DNA of 64,000 nucleotides from HKCCE3408 sp039191215 (lineage in GTDB: Bacteria; Pseudomonadota; Alphaproteobacteria; Rhodobacterales; Rhodobacteraceae). The notes under the pieces are model-generated. The model made no database searches, had not been told where the DNA came from, and saw nothing but the letters and a program-made list of their open reading frames with translations. Position 1 is the first letter of the stretch, and each line of letters starts with the position of its first letter. The position numbers and the translations under genes are program-made. Below, in pieces: positions 34,093 through 42,990 of this stretch. The stretch spans positions 1 to 64,000 of the forward strand of contig JBCCXT010000001.1 of the NCBI GenBank assembly GCA_039191215.1. Direction: 5' to 3'.

Positions 34093-35411
34093 GCAATTTT
34101 GAGCTGGCGATTTGGTCCTTCCCGGTCCTCTTGATCCTTGTCTTTCTGCGCATGCCGATCGCGCTGGCGATGATCGCCTGCGGCGTTGGCGGGACGTGGT
34201 TGGTCATCGGCTCGCCGATCATGACGCTGAACCAGCTCAAAACGCTGACCTATGGGACGTTTTCGAACTACTCCTTCTCGATCATTCCGCTTTTCTTGCT
34301 GATGGGGCAATTTGCGACCGTGTCGGGGATGTCGGCTGACCTTTTTCGCGCGGCCGCCAGCTTTCTGGGCCATCGCCGCGGCGGGGTTGCGATGTCAGCG
34401 GTGGGCGCCTGTGCAGGCTTCGGCGCGATCTGCGGCTCATCGCTGGCCACCGCCGCCACAATGGGCCGCGTCGCCCTGCCCGAGCTGCAACGCTACGGCT
34501 ATCCCGGATCGCTCTCAACCGGCGCGCTGGCCGCGGGCGGCACGCTTGGCATCCTGATCCCACCTTCGGTCATCTTGGTGATCTATGCGATCCTGGCGGA
34601 ACAGAATATCGAGAAGCTTTTTGTCGCCGCCATTGTTCCCGGGGTGATCGCTGCTTTGGGCTACATCGTTGCCATCTCTATCTGGGTGCGGGTGGCGCCC
34701 AATTCGGCCGCTGTCAAAGACCGCGTGCCGTGGCCCGCGCGACTGGCGGCAATGGCGCGCGTTTGGCCGGTTCTGGTTATCTTTGTTTTGGTTGTCGGCG
34801 GAATATATGTGGGCCTTTTCACCCCGACAGAGGCCGCAGCCGTCGGCGCGGCGGGCACCGGCCTTGTCGCTTGGGCATCGGGCAAGCTGTCCTGGCCGCG
34901 CCTGACTGAGTCGATCTATATCACCGCGACGTCTACGGCGATGATCTTTATGATCATCCTGGGCGCGGGTATTTACAACAATTTCCTCGGCTTAACGCAG
35001 CTTCCTCAGACGGCGGCCGCCTGGGTCGGCGATCAGGGGTTCTCCCCCTGGTTCGTGCTGGCCATCGTTTTGGTGATGTATCTGTTTTTCGGCTGCGTGA
35101 TGGATTCACTGTCGATGGTGCTTTTGACCGTGCCGATCGTATTTCCGATCATGGTGACGCTCGATTTTGGCATGAGCCCCACTGATTTTGGCCTCTGGTT
35201 CGGAGTCTTGGTGTTGATTGTCGTTGAGGTCGGGCTGATCACGCCGCCTGTGGGGATGAACCTGTTCATCATCAACTCGATGGCCAAGGATACGCCAATT
35301 TCGGCGACTTATTCGGGCGCCCTGCCCTTTGTGCTGACCGACATCCTGCGCGTTATCGTGCTGGCGAGCTTTCCGGCCATCACCCTTTGGCTGGTTTGGC
35401 TGCTTGGCTAG
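34089..35411 (+). CDS. dctM: TRAP transporter large permease DctM
   Basis: I start at the ATG at 34089, which overlaps the dctQ stop, giving 440 residues and about 12 helices. Family features: FLRMPIALAMIACGVGG near the N-terminus, FSIIPLFLLMGQFATVSGM, GGVAMSAVGACAGFGAICGSSLATAATMG, a GTLGILIPPSVILVIYA motif, and VEVGLITPPVGMNLFIIN near the C-terminus. It is the sodium-driven transport channel of the DctPQM system. Its 3' end overlaps by 4 bp with the convergent last gene of the anthranilate operon. Confidence 0.93.
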   Translation: MSNFELAIWSFPVLLILVFLRMPIALAMIACGVGGTWLVIGSPIMTLNQLKTLTYGTFSNYSFSIIPLFLLMGQFATVSGMSADLFRAAASFLGHRRGGVAMSAVGACAGFGAICGSSLATAATMGRVALPELQRYGYPGSLSTGALAAGGTLGILIPPSVILVIYAILAEQNIEKLFVAAIVPGVIAALGYIVAISIWVRVAPNSAAVKDRVPWPARLAAMARVWPVLVIFVLVVGGIYVGLFTPTEAAAVGAAGTGLVAWASGKLSWPRLTESIYITATSTAMIFMIILGAGIYNNFLGLTQLPQTAAAWVGDQGFSPWFVLAIVLVMYLFFGCVMDSLSMVLLTVPIVFPIMVTLDFGMSPTDFGLWFGVLVLIVVEVGLITPPVGMNLFIINSMAKDTPISATYSGALPFVLTDILRVIVLASFPAITLWLVWLLG

Positions 35412-36172
35412 CGCGGCGCCATCCGGATCGCCCCGTCCAGCCGGATAACCTCGCCATTGAGCATCGGGTTTTCGACGATATGGCGCGCCAAACCCCCGTA
35501 TTCGGCTGGATCGCCCAGACGCGGCGGATAGGGCACTTGCGCGCCCAGGCTGGACTGCGTCTCGGGCGGCAGACCTTCGAGCATCGGGGTCAGGAACAGA
35601 CCAGGCGCAATGGAGACCACACGCACGCCCTTGTCGGAAAGATCGCGCGCCATGGGCAAGGTCATGCCCGCCACCCCGCCTTTGGATGCCGCATACGCTG
35701 CCTGACCGATCTGTCCGTCATAGGCGGCAACCGAGGCGGTGTTGACGATCACCCCGCGCGCGCCGTCAGGCCCGACTGGTGCTGCCGCAACCATCAGCGC
35801 AGCAGCCTGGCTTGCCGCGTAGAAACTGCCCAACAGGTTCACGCCGATCACCTTGGCAAAAAGGCTCGGATCATGCGGCGCGCCGCGGCTGACTGTTTTG
35901 GCCGCAGGCGCGATCCCCGCGCAATTGACCAGAACCCGCGGCGGACCAAATGCCTCAGTCGCTGCGGCAAACCCAGCTGCCATTGACGCCGGATCCGTCA
36001 CATCGACGCGTTGGAACATGCCCTGCAAATCCGCCGCCTTTGACGCGCCCTTATCCTCATCAAGATCAAAAAGCACCGGGCGCATGCCGGCGTCGCTGAG
36101 CGCTGCGGCTGCAGCCGCGCCCAAACCCGACGCGCCGCCTGTGATAACGGCGGCCTGGCCCTCAAAGAGCAT
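35408..36172 (-). CDS. SDR dehydrogenase, type II 3-hydroxyacyl-CoA dehydrogenase-like
   Basis: From the ATG at 36172 (MLFEGQAAVITGGASGLG) the product is 254 residues. The NAD-binding motif is GGASGLG, and the catalytic Ser and YAASK are in NTASVAAYDGQIGQAAYAASK. The C-terminal PPRLGDPAEYGGLARHIVENPMLNGEVIRLDGAIRM pattern matches the HSD17B10-like 3-hydroxyacyl-CoA dehydrogenases. It is the last of twelve leftward genes starting at 46496. In context it would oxidise a hydroxyacyl-CoA after opening of the aminobenzoyl-CoA ring (inference). Confidence 0.85.
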   Translation of the reverse strand: MLFEGQAAVITGGASGLGAAAAAALSDAGMRPVLFDLDEDKGASKAADLQGMFQRVDVTDPASMAAGFAAATEAFGPPRVLVNCAGIAPAAKTVSRGAPHDPSLFAKVIGVNLLGSFYAASQAAALMVAAAPVGPDGARGVIVNTASVAAYDGQIGQAAYAASKGGVAGMTLPMARDLSDKGVRVVSIAPGLFLTPMLEGLPPETQSSLGAQVPYPPRLGDPAEYGGLARHIVENPMLNGEVIRLDGAIRMAPR

Positions 36173-36575
36173 GCGCACCGCCTGAAATTTCTGCTGTCGC
36201 CTCGATCTCCACAAGCGCGCGATCTTCAATGAGACCGGCAACCACCAGCATCGACATTGCCGGAAAGTGGCGGCCCAAAACCCGGCGATAGGCCGCGCCC
36301 ATATCCTCTTGGCGCGACAGATACTCTGTCTTGTCGGTCACAAACCAGGTCAATCGCGTGATGTCCTCGACTGCACCGCCCGCGGTTTCGACAATCTGGC
36401 GAATGTTCAACAGTGCCTGCTCAGCCTGCGCGACAAAATCTTCGGCCTCAAAGACCTGATCGGCGTTCCAGCCAATCTGCCCGCCAATATGTAAGATGCC
36501 CGAGCCGGTGAGCACGCCATTTGCGTAGCCCTTCGGCGCGGCCCAACCGGGTGGCTGGATCATTTGATGCGTCAT
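36162..36575 (-). CDS. RidA/YjgF-family protein
   Basis: This 137-residue protein has the RidA pattern GYANGVLTGSGILHIGGQIGWNA, a QAEQALLNIRQIVETAGG stretch and a C-terminal PAMSMLVVAGLIEDRALVEIEATA. RidA proteins hydrolyse reactive enamine/imine intermediates. Homologues occur in known aerobic 2-aminobenzoate clusters, where an amino/imino ring intermediate must lose ammonia; I infer that role here. It overlaps the SDR gene by 11 bp and the thioesterase gene by 4 bp. Confidence 0.87.
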   Translation of the reverse strand: MTHQMIQPPGWAAPKGYANGVLTGSGILHIGGQIGWNADQVFEAEDFVAQAEQALLNIRQIVETAGGAVEDITRLTWFVTDKTEYLSRQEDMGAAYRRVLGRHFPAMSMLVVAGLIEDRALVEIEATAEISGGAHAL

Positions 36576-36958
36576 GGCATCGTCTCCAATTCGGATTTCA
36601 ATTTCTGGTGCAGATCGTCGGGCCAGGGCGCTGGCCGCAGATCGGGCCCGGTATGGACCAGGCTGGCGCTTGCCGAAAACGCTTGGCTTTCAACGCGGTA
36701 GCTTAAACTTGTGCGGCCGAGCTTGGTCAGATAAAGCCGCAATGCCAATTCCTCGCCCAGACGGGCAGGCGCGTGAAATGTGGCCTCGATTGCGGCTGTG
36801 GGCACGGCCGCGCCTTGATGCAGTGCCGCAAAGGGATGGCCGAGATGGGCGAAATAGGCCTCAACGGTGTCATTGATCATCTCAAAGAAGCGCGGATAGA
36901 ACACAATGCCCGCCGGATCGCAGTGCCGAAACAGGATCGATTGGGCGCGCTCAAACAT
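36572..36958 (-). CDS. Acyl-CoA thioesterase, 4-hydroxybenzoyl-CoA thioesterase (YbgC) family
   Basis: This 128-residue hot-dog protein has RHCDPAGIVFYPRFFEMINDTVEAYF, with the catalytic Asp, and ATFHAPARLGEELALRLYLTKLGRTSLSYRV. It probably releases CoA from dead-end aromatic or aliphatic thioesters formed by the pathway. Its ATG overlaps the kynU stop by one base (TGATG) and its stop overlaps the RidA start, so it is translationally coupled on both sides. Confidence 0.87.
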   Translation of the reverse strand: MFERAQSILFRHCDPAGIVFYPRFFEMINDTVEAYFAHLGHPFAALHQGAAVPTAAIEATFHAPARLGEELALRLYLTKLGRTSLSYRVESQAFSASASLVHTGPDLRPAPWPDDLHQKLKSELETMP

Positions 36959-38136
36959 CAGGTCACCTTGGCGCGGGCATGAAATTCCGGACGGTCCCAG
37001 AGCCTGCCGTTGATGATTTCGGCGATGATCTCCGCGGCGCGCACAACCTCCTCTTCGCTGAGGTATAGCGGCGTGAAGCCAAAGCGCATGATGTCGGGCG
37101 CGCGGAAATCACCAATCACGCCGCGCGCGATTAAGGCCTGCATGGCCGGGTAGCCATCGGCAAAGGCAAAGCTGACCTGGCTGCCGCGGGCAGCCGGGTC
37201 TCGCGGGCTGGCAAGCACCAGTTCCGGGCAGCGTGCCTCGACTTCGGCGATGAAACGCTCCGACAGGCGGCGCGAGGCGGCACGGATATCTGCCATGTCA
37301 ACGCCGTCCCAGGCATCCAACGCGGCATCGAGGATCGACAATTGTACAATCGGCGGTGTGCCGACGCGCAACCGCTCGGTCGCGGGGGCGGGCCTGTATC
37401 CCGGCTCCATCGCGAAGGGCGCAGCATGCCCCATCCACCCCGACAGGGCAGGCGCTAAATCGTCGACAATATCGGGGCGCACATAGATGAAGGCCGGCGC
37501 GCCCGGCCCGCCATTGAGGTATTTATACGTGCATCCGACCGCAAATTCCGCCCCGCTGGCCGAAAGATCAACGGGCACAGCGCCAGCGGAATGGGCCAGA
37601 TCCCAGATCATCACCGCGCCTGCTTCTTGGGCGGCTTTAGTGATCGCATCCATCTGATGCAGCCTGCCGGATCGGTAATCAACATGGGTCAACATCACAA
37701 CCGCGACGCTTTCATCGATGGCGCCCATCACGGCTTCCGGCTCGACCGTTCGCAGCTCATGGCCGCGATCCAACGTCGCGATCAGACCCTGCGCCATATA
37801 GAGGTCTGTCGGGAAATTGCCGGTGTCCGACAAGATGACACGCCGATCCGGCCGCATCCGCAAAGCCGCCGCCAACGCCTGGTAGACCTTGATCGACAGC
37901 GTGTCGCCTGTTGCGACCGAGCCGGGGCTCGCACCGATCAAACCCGCAACCCGGTTGCCCACCCGCGCTGGCAGCCCGATCCAATCGGCGCTGTTCCAGG
38001 CCCGGATCAGCTCTTGGCCCCATTCGCGCTGCAGGACCTCTGCGGCCCTGGCAGTCGCGGCCTTCGGAAGCGGGCCGAGCGAATTGCCATCAAGATAGAT
38101 TACACCCTCGGGCAGATGAAACTGCGCGCGTCTCAC
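36958..38136 (-). CDS. kynU: Kynureninase
   Basis: I choose the GTG at 38136 because it overlaps the kynA stop (GTGA), giving 392 residues; an ATG at 38157 would add seven. Motifs: YLDGNSLGPLPKA, GDTLSIKVYQALAAAL, DTGNFPTDLYMAQGL, and VIWDLAHSAGAVPVDL with the PLP-binding Asp. The PLP lysine lies in GCTYKYLNGGPGAPAFIYV. It cleaves L-kynurenine to anthranilate and L-alanine. Placement after kynA and before the anthranilate-CoA genes shows a catabolic role. Confidence 0.94.
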   Translation of the reverse strand: MRRAQFHLPEGVIYLDGNSLGPLPKAATARAAEVLQREWGQELIRAWNSADWIGLPARVGNRVAGLIGASPGSVATGDTLSIKVYQALAAALRMRPDRRVILSDTGNFPTDLYMAQGLIATLDRGHELRTVEPEAVMGAIDESVAVVMLTHVDYRSGRLHQMDAITKAAQEAGAVMIWDLAHSAGAVPVDLSASGAEFAVGCTYKYLNGGPGAPAFIYVRPDIVDDLAPALSGWMGHAAPFAMEPGYRPAPATERLRVGTPPIVQLSILDAALDAWDGVDMADIRAASRRLSERFIAEVEARCPELVLASPRDPAARGSQVSFAFADGYPAMQALIARGVIGDFRAPDIMRFGFTPLYLSEEEVVRAAEIIAEIINGRLWDRPEFHARAKVT

Positions 38137-38939
38137 AATTGCCCCCGCACATGCCAAAGCTCTGGAAACAGTTCGACCTCAAGCATGCGCCTGAGATAGC
38201 TCACGCCAGCTGTGCCGCCCGTGCCGCGCTTGAACCCGATCACACGCTCAACGGTGGTGACATGGTTGAAGCGCCAGCGGCGAAAGTAATCTTCGAGATC
38301 GACCAGTTTTTCGGCCATGTCGTAAAGTTCCCAATGCGCCTCGGGCGCGCGGTAGATCTCGGCCCAAGCGGCCTCGATCGCGGCATCGGCCGCATGCGGC
38401 TTGGTGCGGTCAAAGGACCGGGCGGCAAGCCCAAGCTCAGAAAATAGTGCATTGATCGCAACGTGATAAAGGCTGGGGCAAGCAAGCTCCGCGCGCAGCA
38501 ATTCGGTGATGTCGGAGCGGTGCTTATGCGGCTTCAGCATCGCCTGGTTGCGGTTGCCAAGCATGAACTCGATCTGCCGGTACTGCCAAGATTGAAAGCC
38601 CGAGGACGCACCCAATGCCTCGCGAAACGTCGTGTAATCCGACGGCGTCATCGTGCGCAGCACGTCCCAGGCGCCATTTAACTGGTCGAATATGCGCGCC
38701 ACGCGGCTCAGCATCTTGAAGGCTGGCGCAAGCGTTCCGGCATCGATCAGGTCGCGCGCGGCGGCAAGTTCATGGATCGCCAGGCGCATCCAAAGCTCCG
38801 ACGTTTGGTGCTGAACGATAAACAGCAGTTCGTCATGCGCGGCCGAAAGTGGACGCTGCGCGCTTAGGATCGGATCAAGATGCAAGTAGTCGCCATACGA
38901 CATCGCATCTTGGAAATCGGTGCGCGCGCCCTCACTCAT
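38133..38939 (-). CDS. kynA: Tryptophan 2,3-dioxygenase
   Basis: This 268-residue protein has all family blocks: MSYGDYLHLDPILSAQRP, HDELLFIVQHQTSELWMRL at the haem and substrate pocket, and RWRFNHVTTVERVIGFKRGTGGTAGVSYLRR. The last block carries the proximal haem His in FNHV and the GTGGT substrate-carboxylate loop. It uses haem and O2 to make N-formylkynurenine from L-tryptophan. The start overlaps the ligase stop by 4 bp. Confidence 0.96.
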   Translation of the reverse strand: MSEGARTDFQDAMSYGDYLHLDPILSAQRPLSAAHDELLFIVQHQTSELWMRLAIHELAAARDLIDAGTLAPAFKMLSRVARIFDQLNGAWDVLRTMTPSDYTTFREALGASSGFQSWQYRQIEFMLGNRNQAMLKPHKHRSDITELLRAELACPSLYHVAINALFSELGLAARSFDRTKPHAADAAIEAAWAEIYRAPEAHWELYDMAEKLVDLEDYFRRWRFNHVTTVERVIGFKRGTGGTAGVSYLRRMLEVELFPELWHVRGQL

Positions 38940-40537
38940 GACGGGCGCAACCGAAAACGCTGGATCTTGCCGGTCTGGGTCTTGGGCAGTGCGTCAACAA
39001 ACACAATCGATCTTGGGTACTTGTAGGGCGCAATGGTAGCTTTGACATGGCTTTGCAGATCCTCGACCGTGGCTTCAGCTGATAGCACCACATGCGCCTC
39101 CACAATCTGGCCACGGCTTTCATCAGGCACGCCAATCACCGCGCATTCCGATACCGCCTTGTGCGACAGAAGCGCGGCCTCAACCTCAGGCCCGGCGATA
39201 TTGTAACCAGCGCTCACGATCATGTCGTCATTGCGCGCGGCAAAGTGGAAATAGCCCGCCTCATCGGCCCAGAATGCATCGCCCGTGATGTTCCAGCCAT
39301 CGACGACATATCCTTCCTGGCGATCGCCGCGAAGATAGCGGCAACCGGTGGGCCCGCGTACGGCAAGCCGCCCGACCTCCCCGACGGGCAACGCGCTGCC
39401 ATCAGGGCCGATCACCTTTGCCTCATAGCCCCCAACGGGCCGCCCGGTGCAGGCCGGTTTGTGATCATCGAACCGGTTGGTCACAAAGATATGCAGCATC
39501 TCTGTCGCGCCGATCCCATCAAGCATCGGTTTGCCGGTCTTCGCCATCCAGTCTTCATAGATCGGCGCGGGCAAGGTCTCCCCCGCCGACACTGCGGCCC
39601 GCAAAGAGCTAAGATCGGCACCTGCCTCCATTGCTTGCAGCATCACGCGGTAGGCGGTCGGCGCGGTAAAACAGATCGTCGCGCGGTACTTTTCGATAAT
39701 CTCGATCAGGTTTGGCGGGGTCGCCTGTTCCAAAAGGGCGGCTGAGGCCCCGAAGCGCAGCGGAAAGATCGCCAGCCCGCCGAGGCCAAAGGTGAACGCC
39801 AAGGGCGGTGAGCCGACGAAGACATCCTCGGCCGTCACATCCAGCACTTCGCGGGCATAGCCGTCGGCGATGATCAGCAGATCACGGTGGAAATGCATCG
39901 TGGCTTTCGGCACGCCTGTCGAGCCAGAGGTGAAGCCGATCAACGCGACATCATCAGACGCGGTATCGACGGCCTGAAACTGGACGGGTTTCTCCAGCGC
40001 CAGGCGGTCAAATTCGGCGTCGTGATTGGCGGTGCCATCAAATCCGACCACCTTTTGCAAAAACGCGCTGCCCTTGGCGCAGGCCACCATCTCATCCATC
40101 AGGCGCGTGTCACACAGCGCATGTGTGATTTCAGCCAGATCGACGTACTTCTCCAGCTCAGCGGCGCGCAGCATCGGCATGGTGTTGACAACAACGGCAC
40201 CGGCCTTGGTGGCCGCCAGCCAGCAAGCGACCATGGCCGGGTTGTTGGCCGACCGGATCAGTACGCGATTGCCGGGCCGAACGCCCAGATCATCAACAAG
40301 CGCATGGGCCAAACGATTGGTCCAATCGGTCAGCTCTTTATAGGTGCGACGGCGGCCATTGCCGATCAGCGCCGTGCGGTCACCGAACCCTTTCGCTACC
40401 ATCGCGTCAGTCAACTCGACCGCCGCATTGAGATGCGCGGGATAGTCGAACCCTGCCAGCCGAAGGTCAGGCCAAAGCGCCTGCGCGGGCAGATTGTCGG
40501 CAGCGAATGTGTCGATATGGCCGGTTTCAGCTGGCAT
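38936..40537 (-). CDS. 2-Aminobenzoate-CoA ligase (AMP-forming)
   Basis: This 533-residue adenylate-forming ligase has the P-loop motif GFTSGSTGVPKATMHFH, then PPLAFTFGLGGLAIFPLRFG, DGIGATEMLHIFVTN, and the A8-type hinge AARNDDMIVSAGYNIAGPEVE. The catalytic lysine lies in LPKTQTGKIQRF. It belongs to the benzoate-CoA-ligase clade. The gene next to kynureninase and the presence of the aminobenzoyl-CoA hydroxylase/reductase in the same operon fix anthranilate as the likely substrate (abmG-type in the Azoarcus evansii cluster). Cytoplasmic; consumes ATP and CoA. Confidence 0.9.
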   Translation of the reverse strand: MPAETGHIDTFAADNLPAQALWPDLRLAGFDYPAHLNAAVELTDAMVAKGFGDRTALIGNGRRRTYKELTDWTNRLAHALVDDLGVRPGNRVLIRSANNPAMVACWLAATKAGAVVVNTMPMLRAAELEKYVDLAEITHALCDTRLMDEMVACAKGSAFLQKVVGFDGTANHDAEFDRLALEKPVQFQAVDTASDDVALIGFTSGSTGVPKATMHFHRDLLIIADGYAREVLDVTAEDVFVGSPPLAFTFGLGGLAIFPLRFGASAALLEQATPPNLIEIIEKYRATICFTAPTAYRVMLQAMEAGADLSSLRAAVSAGETLPAPIYEDWMAKTGKPMLDGIGATEMLHIFVTNRFDDHKPACTGRPVGGYEAKVIGPDGSALPVGEVGRLAVRGPTGCRYLRGDRQEGYVVDGWNITGDAFWADEAGYFHFAARNDDMIVSAGYNIAGPEVEAALLSHKAVSECAVIGVPDESRGQIVEAHVVLSAEATVEDLQSHVKATIAPYKYPRSIVFVDALPKTQTGKIQRFRLRPS

Positions 40538-40548
40538 ATTGCACGCGC

Positions 40549-41007
40549 TCAGTCATTGGCGTCGGGGGGCAGAAATTCAACACCGTGCTCAGCCGAGATC
40601 CGCACGGCCTCATCGATGTCGGTCAGATCGTTCAGCTCGTCGAAGAGCTCTTTCAACTGGCCCGCAGGAGAGACCCAAAAGAGCGCCCGGCAGGGTTTGT
40701 CCGACTTGTTGAAATAGCCATGCGGCACGCCCATCGGCATGCGCACCACGTCGCCTGCCTTTGCTTTCACCCACTCGCCATCCAGCTTGAGGTCAAGCTC
40801 ACCCTCCTGCACCAGAATGAACTCATCTTGGCCTGCATGGACATGGACCGGCACAAATTGCCCTGGCTCGGAATTGGTCTCAAAGGCAAATGTGCTGTCG
40901 CAATGCGCCTTCGGATAATAGATCTGACCCAGGATATTCAGCTTCACATCCGCATAGCCGTCGCCGTCGCGGGTGATCCCGCCATCGAGTGATTTTGTCA
41001 TTTCCAT
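40549..41007 (-). CDS. Cupin-domain protein of the anthranilate operon
   Basis: This 152-residue single-cupin protein has a full metal-binding set: HVH, then E in QDEFILVQEGEL, and the final His in MPMGVPHGYF. TNSEPGQFVPVHVHAGQDE is motif 1; GDVVRMPMGVPHGYFNKSDKPCRALFWVSP is motif 2. It could be a dioxygenase, isomerase or ligand sensor. I do not know its reaction. Its overlap with the acyl-CoA dehydrogenase gene (10 bp) and its short gap to the ligase show that it belongs to the pathway unit. Confidence 0.8.
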   Translation of the reverse strand: MEMTKSLDGGITRDGDGYADVKLNILGQIYYPKAHCDSTFAFETNSEPGQFVPVHVHAGQDEFILVQEGELDLKLDGEWVKAKAGDVVRMPMGVPHGYFNKSDKPCRALFWVSPAGQLKELFDELNDLTDIDEAVRISAEHGVEFLPPDAND

Positions 41008-42140
41008 CCCTCTCCCGTTGCTGCCAAAACCTGTTTGGCGATGATGAGTTTTTGCACATCGGACGCACCTTCATAGATGCGCAGTGCGCGGATTTCGCGG
41101 TAAAGCCGCTCGGGCCAGCCGCCTGACTTCACACCATCGCCGCCAAAAAGCTGGACTGTGGCATCGATCACTTCCTGCGCGGCTTCGGTGGCATAGAGCT
41201 TTGCCATCGCGGCCTCGCGCGTGATGCGCGGCGCGCCCTGATCCTTGGCCCAAGCCGCGCGATAAACCAGCAGCGCCGCGGCGTCGATCTTCAGCGCCAT
41301 GTCAGCCAGATGCCCTTGCACCATTTGCAAATCTGCCAGCGGCGCGCCGTCGATCTTTCGGGTGGTGACGCGATGAAGCACCTCGGCCAAGGCGCGGCGC
41401 GCAAATCCCAATGCAGCCGCGGCCACCGAGGGGCGAAAGTGGTCAAGGACGGTCATGGCAATGCGGAACCCCTGCCCCGGCGTGCCGATGAGGCTGTCTT
41501 GCCCGACCCGCACAGTGTCGAATTGGAGCCGCGCCAAAGGATGCGCGGCAATCACATCAAGCCGTTCAACCACGCGCAAGCCCGGCGCATCAGCGGGCAC
41601 CAAAAAGGCCGAGAGGCCCTTCGCGCCGGGCGCCTCGCCGGTACGGGCAAAGACCGTGTAGATATCGGCGATGCCGCCATTGGAGATCCAGGTCTTTTCA
41701 CCCGAGAGAACCCAAGTGCCACCGTCGCGCCGGGCGGTCATCGTACCGGCAGCCACGTCAGAGCCCGATCCCGGCTCGGTCAGGGCAAAGGCCGAAATCG
41801 CCTGACCGGCGCGGGTTTTTTGTAACCACAAGCGCTGCTTCTCGGACCCAAATAGCGTCACGGCACCCATGCCAAGGCCCTGCATCGCGAAGGCGAAATC
41901 GGCCAGCCCATCGGCCGCGGCCAGCGTCTCTCGCAACAGGCACAGGCTGCGCAAGTCAAGCCCGTCGCCGCCGGTATGGGTCAAAAGCCCCGACGCCCCC
42001 AACTTGGCCACAAGCGCGCGGCAGGCCTGATCGACATCCGTGTGATCGACGTCCAACCGGGCAGCAAAGCTCGCCGCCTCGGCTGCCAATTGGCGATGGC
42101 GATCTTCAAAAAACGGCCAGCTGAGAAAGCTCTGATCCAT
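40998..42140 (-). CDS. Acyl-CoA dehydrogenase
   Basis: The ATG at 42140 (MDQSFLSWPFFEDRHRQL) gives 380 residues. FAD/substrate motifs ISAFALTEPGSGSDVAAGTM and GEKTWISNGGIADIYTVFA are present. The base-bearing region is ALRIYEGASDVQKLIIAKQVL. It oxidises an acyl-CoA to the enoyl-CoA, donating electrons to ETF. In the aerobic 2-aminobenzoyl-CoA pathway such an enzyme acts after ring reduction and opening; the exact substrate is inferred. A 49-bp gap separates it from the enoyl-CoA hydratase gene. Confidence 0.87.
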   Translation of the reverse strand: MDQSFLSWPFFEDRHRQLAAEAASFAARLDVDHTDVDQACRALVAKLGASGLLTHTGGDGLDLRSLCLLRETLAAADGLADFAFAMQGLGMGAVTLFGSEKQRLWLQKTRAGQAISAFALTEPGSGSDVAAGTMTARRDGGTWVLSGEKTWISNGGIADIYTVFARTGEAPGAKGLSAFLVPADAPGLRVVERLDVIAAHPLARLQFDTVRVGQDSLIGTPGQGFRIAMTVLDHFRPSVAAAALGFARRALAEVLHRVTTRKIDGAPLADLQMVQGHLADMALKIDAAALLVYRAAWAKDQGAPRITREAAMAKLYATEAAQEVIDATVQLFGGDGVKSGGWPERLYREIRALRIYEGASDVQKLIIAKQVLAATGEGWK

Positions 42141-42189
42141 TCCCTGTTCCGATTTTTCCGACGCGCCGGGCGTAACCCGGCAGTCAGCG

Positions 42190-42990
42190 TCAATTGCCCT
42201 CAAAGACAGGGCGTTCTTTTGCGACAAAGGCGCGATAGGCCCGACGAAAATCCTCTCCTTGCATGCAAATCGCCTGCGCCTGCGCCTCCGCCTCGATGGC
42301 TTGTTCCAGCCCCATCGACCATTCTTGCGCCAGCATCGTCTTGGTCATCATATTGGCAAAGCCTGGCCCCGCGGCGATGCGCCCGGCCAATTCCATGGCC
42401 TCTGCCTCAAGGCTGTCGGCGGCGACCACTTGGTTGAAAAAGCCCCAAGCCGCGCCCTCTTCGGCCGACATCGACCGGCCAGTGTAAAGCAGCTCTGCCG
42501 CGCGGCCCTGGCCAATGATGCGCGGCAGGATCGCACAGGCGCCCATATCGCAGCCCGCCAACCCCACGCGGTTGAAAAGAAACGCAACTTTGGCCGCCTG
42601 TGTGGCAAGCCGCAGATCTGAGGCCATCGCCAGGATCGCCCCGGCGCCTGCCGCCACGCCGTCCACCGCCGAAATGATCGGCTTGCCGCAGGTGATCATC
42701 GCCTTGACCAGATCGCCGGTCATGCGGGTGAAGGCCAACAGCTCTTTCATGCTCATCTCGGTAAGCGGGCCGATGATCTCGTGCACATCACCGCCCGAGC
42801 TGAAATTCCCGCCATTGGGCAGGATCACAACGGCGCGCACCTCGTCGGAATAGGCAAGCTCCCGAAACCAATCGCGCGCCTCGGCGTAACTCGCGAAGGT
42901 GAGGGGATTTTTCCGCTCCGGCCGGTCGAGCCGCAGCTGGGCAATTCCATCGGAAATTTCGCAGCGTAGATGGCGCAAATCACTCCGCAT
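42190..42990 (-). CDS. Enoyl-CoA hydratase/isomerase family protein
   Basis: From the ATG at 42990 (MRSDLRHLRCEISDGIAQL) the protein is 266 residues. The crotonase oxyanion-hole segments are FSSGGDVHEI and KPIISAVDGVAAGAGAILAMASDLRLA, followed by FNRVGLAGCDMGACAILPRIIGQGRAAELL. It fits a hydratase or ring-opening hydrolase role in the CoA-thioester branch. It overlaps the marR gene by 11 bp. Confidence 0.87.
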   Translation of the reverse strand: MRSDLRHLRCEISDGIAQLRLDRPERKNPLTFASYAEARDWFRELAYSDEVRAVVILPNGGNFSSGGDVHEIIGPLTEMSMKELLAFTRMTGDLVKAMITCGKPIISAVDGVAAGAGAILAMASDLRLATQAAKVAFLFNRVGLAGCDMGACAILPRIIGQGRAAELLYTGRSMSAEEGAAWGFFNQVVAADSLEAEAMELAGRIAAGPGFANMMTKTMLAQEWSMGLEQAIEAEAQAQAICMQGEDFRRAYRAFVAKERPVFEGN

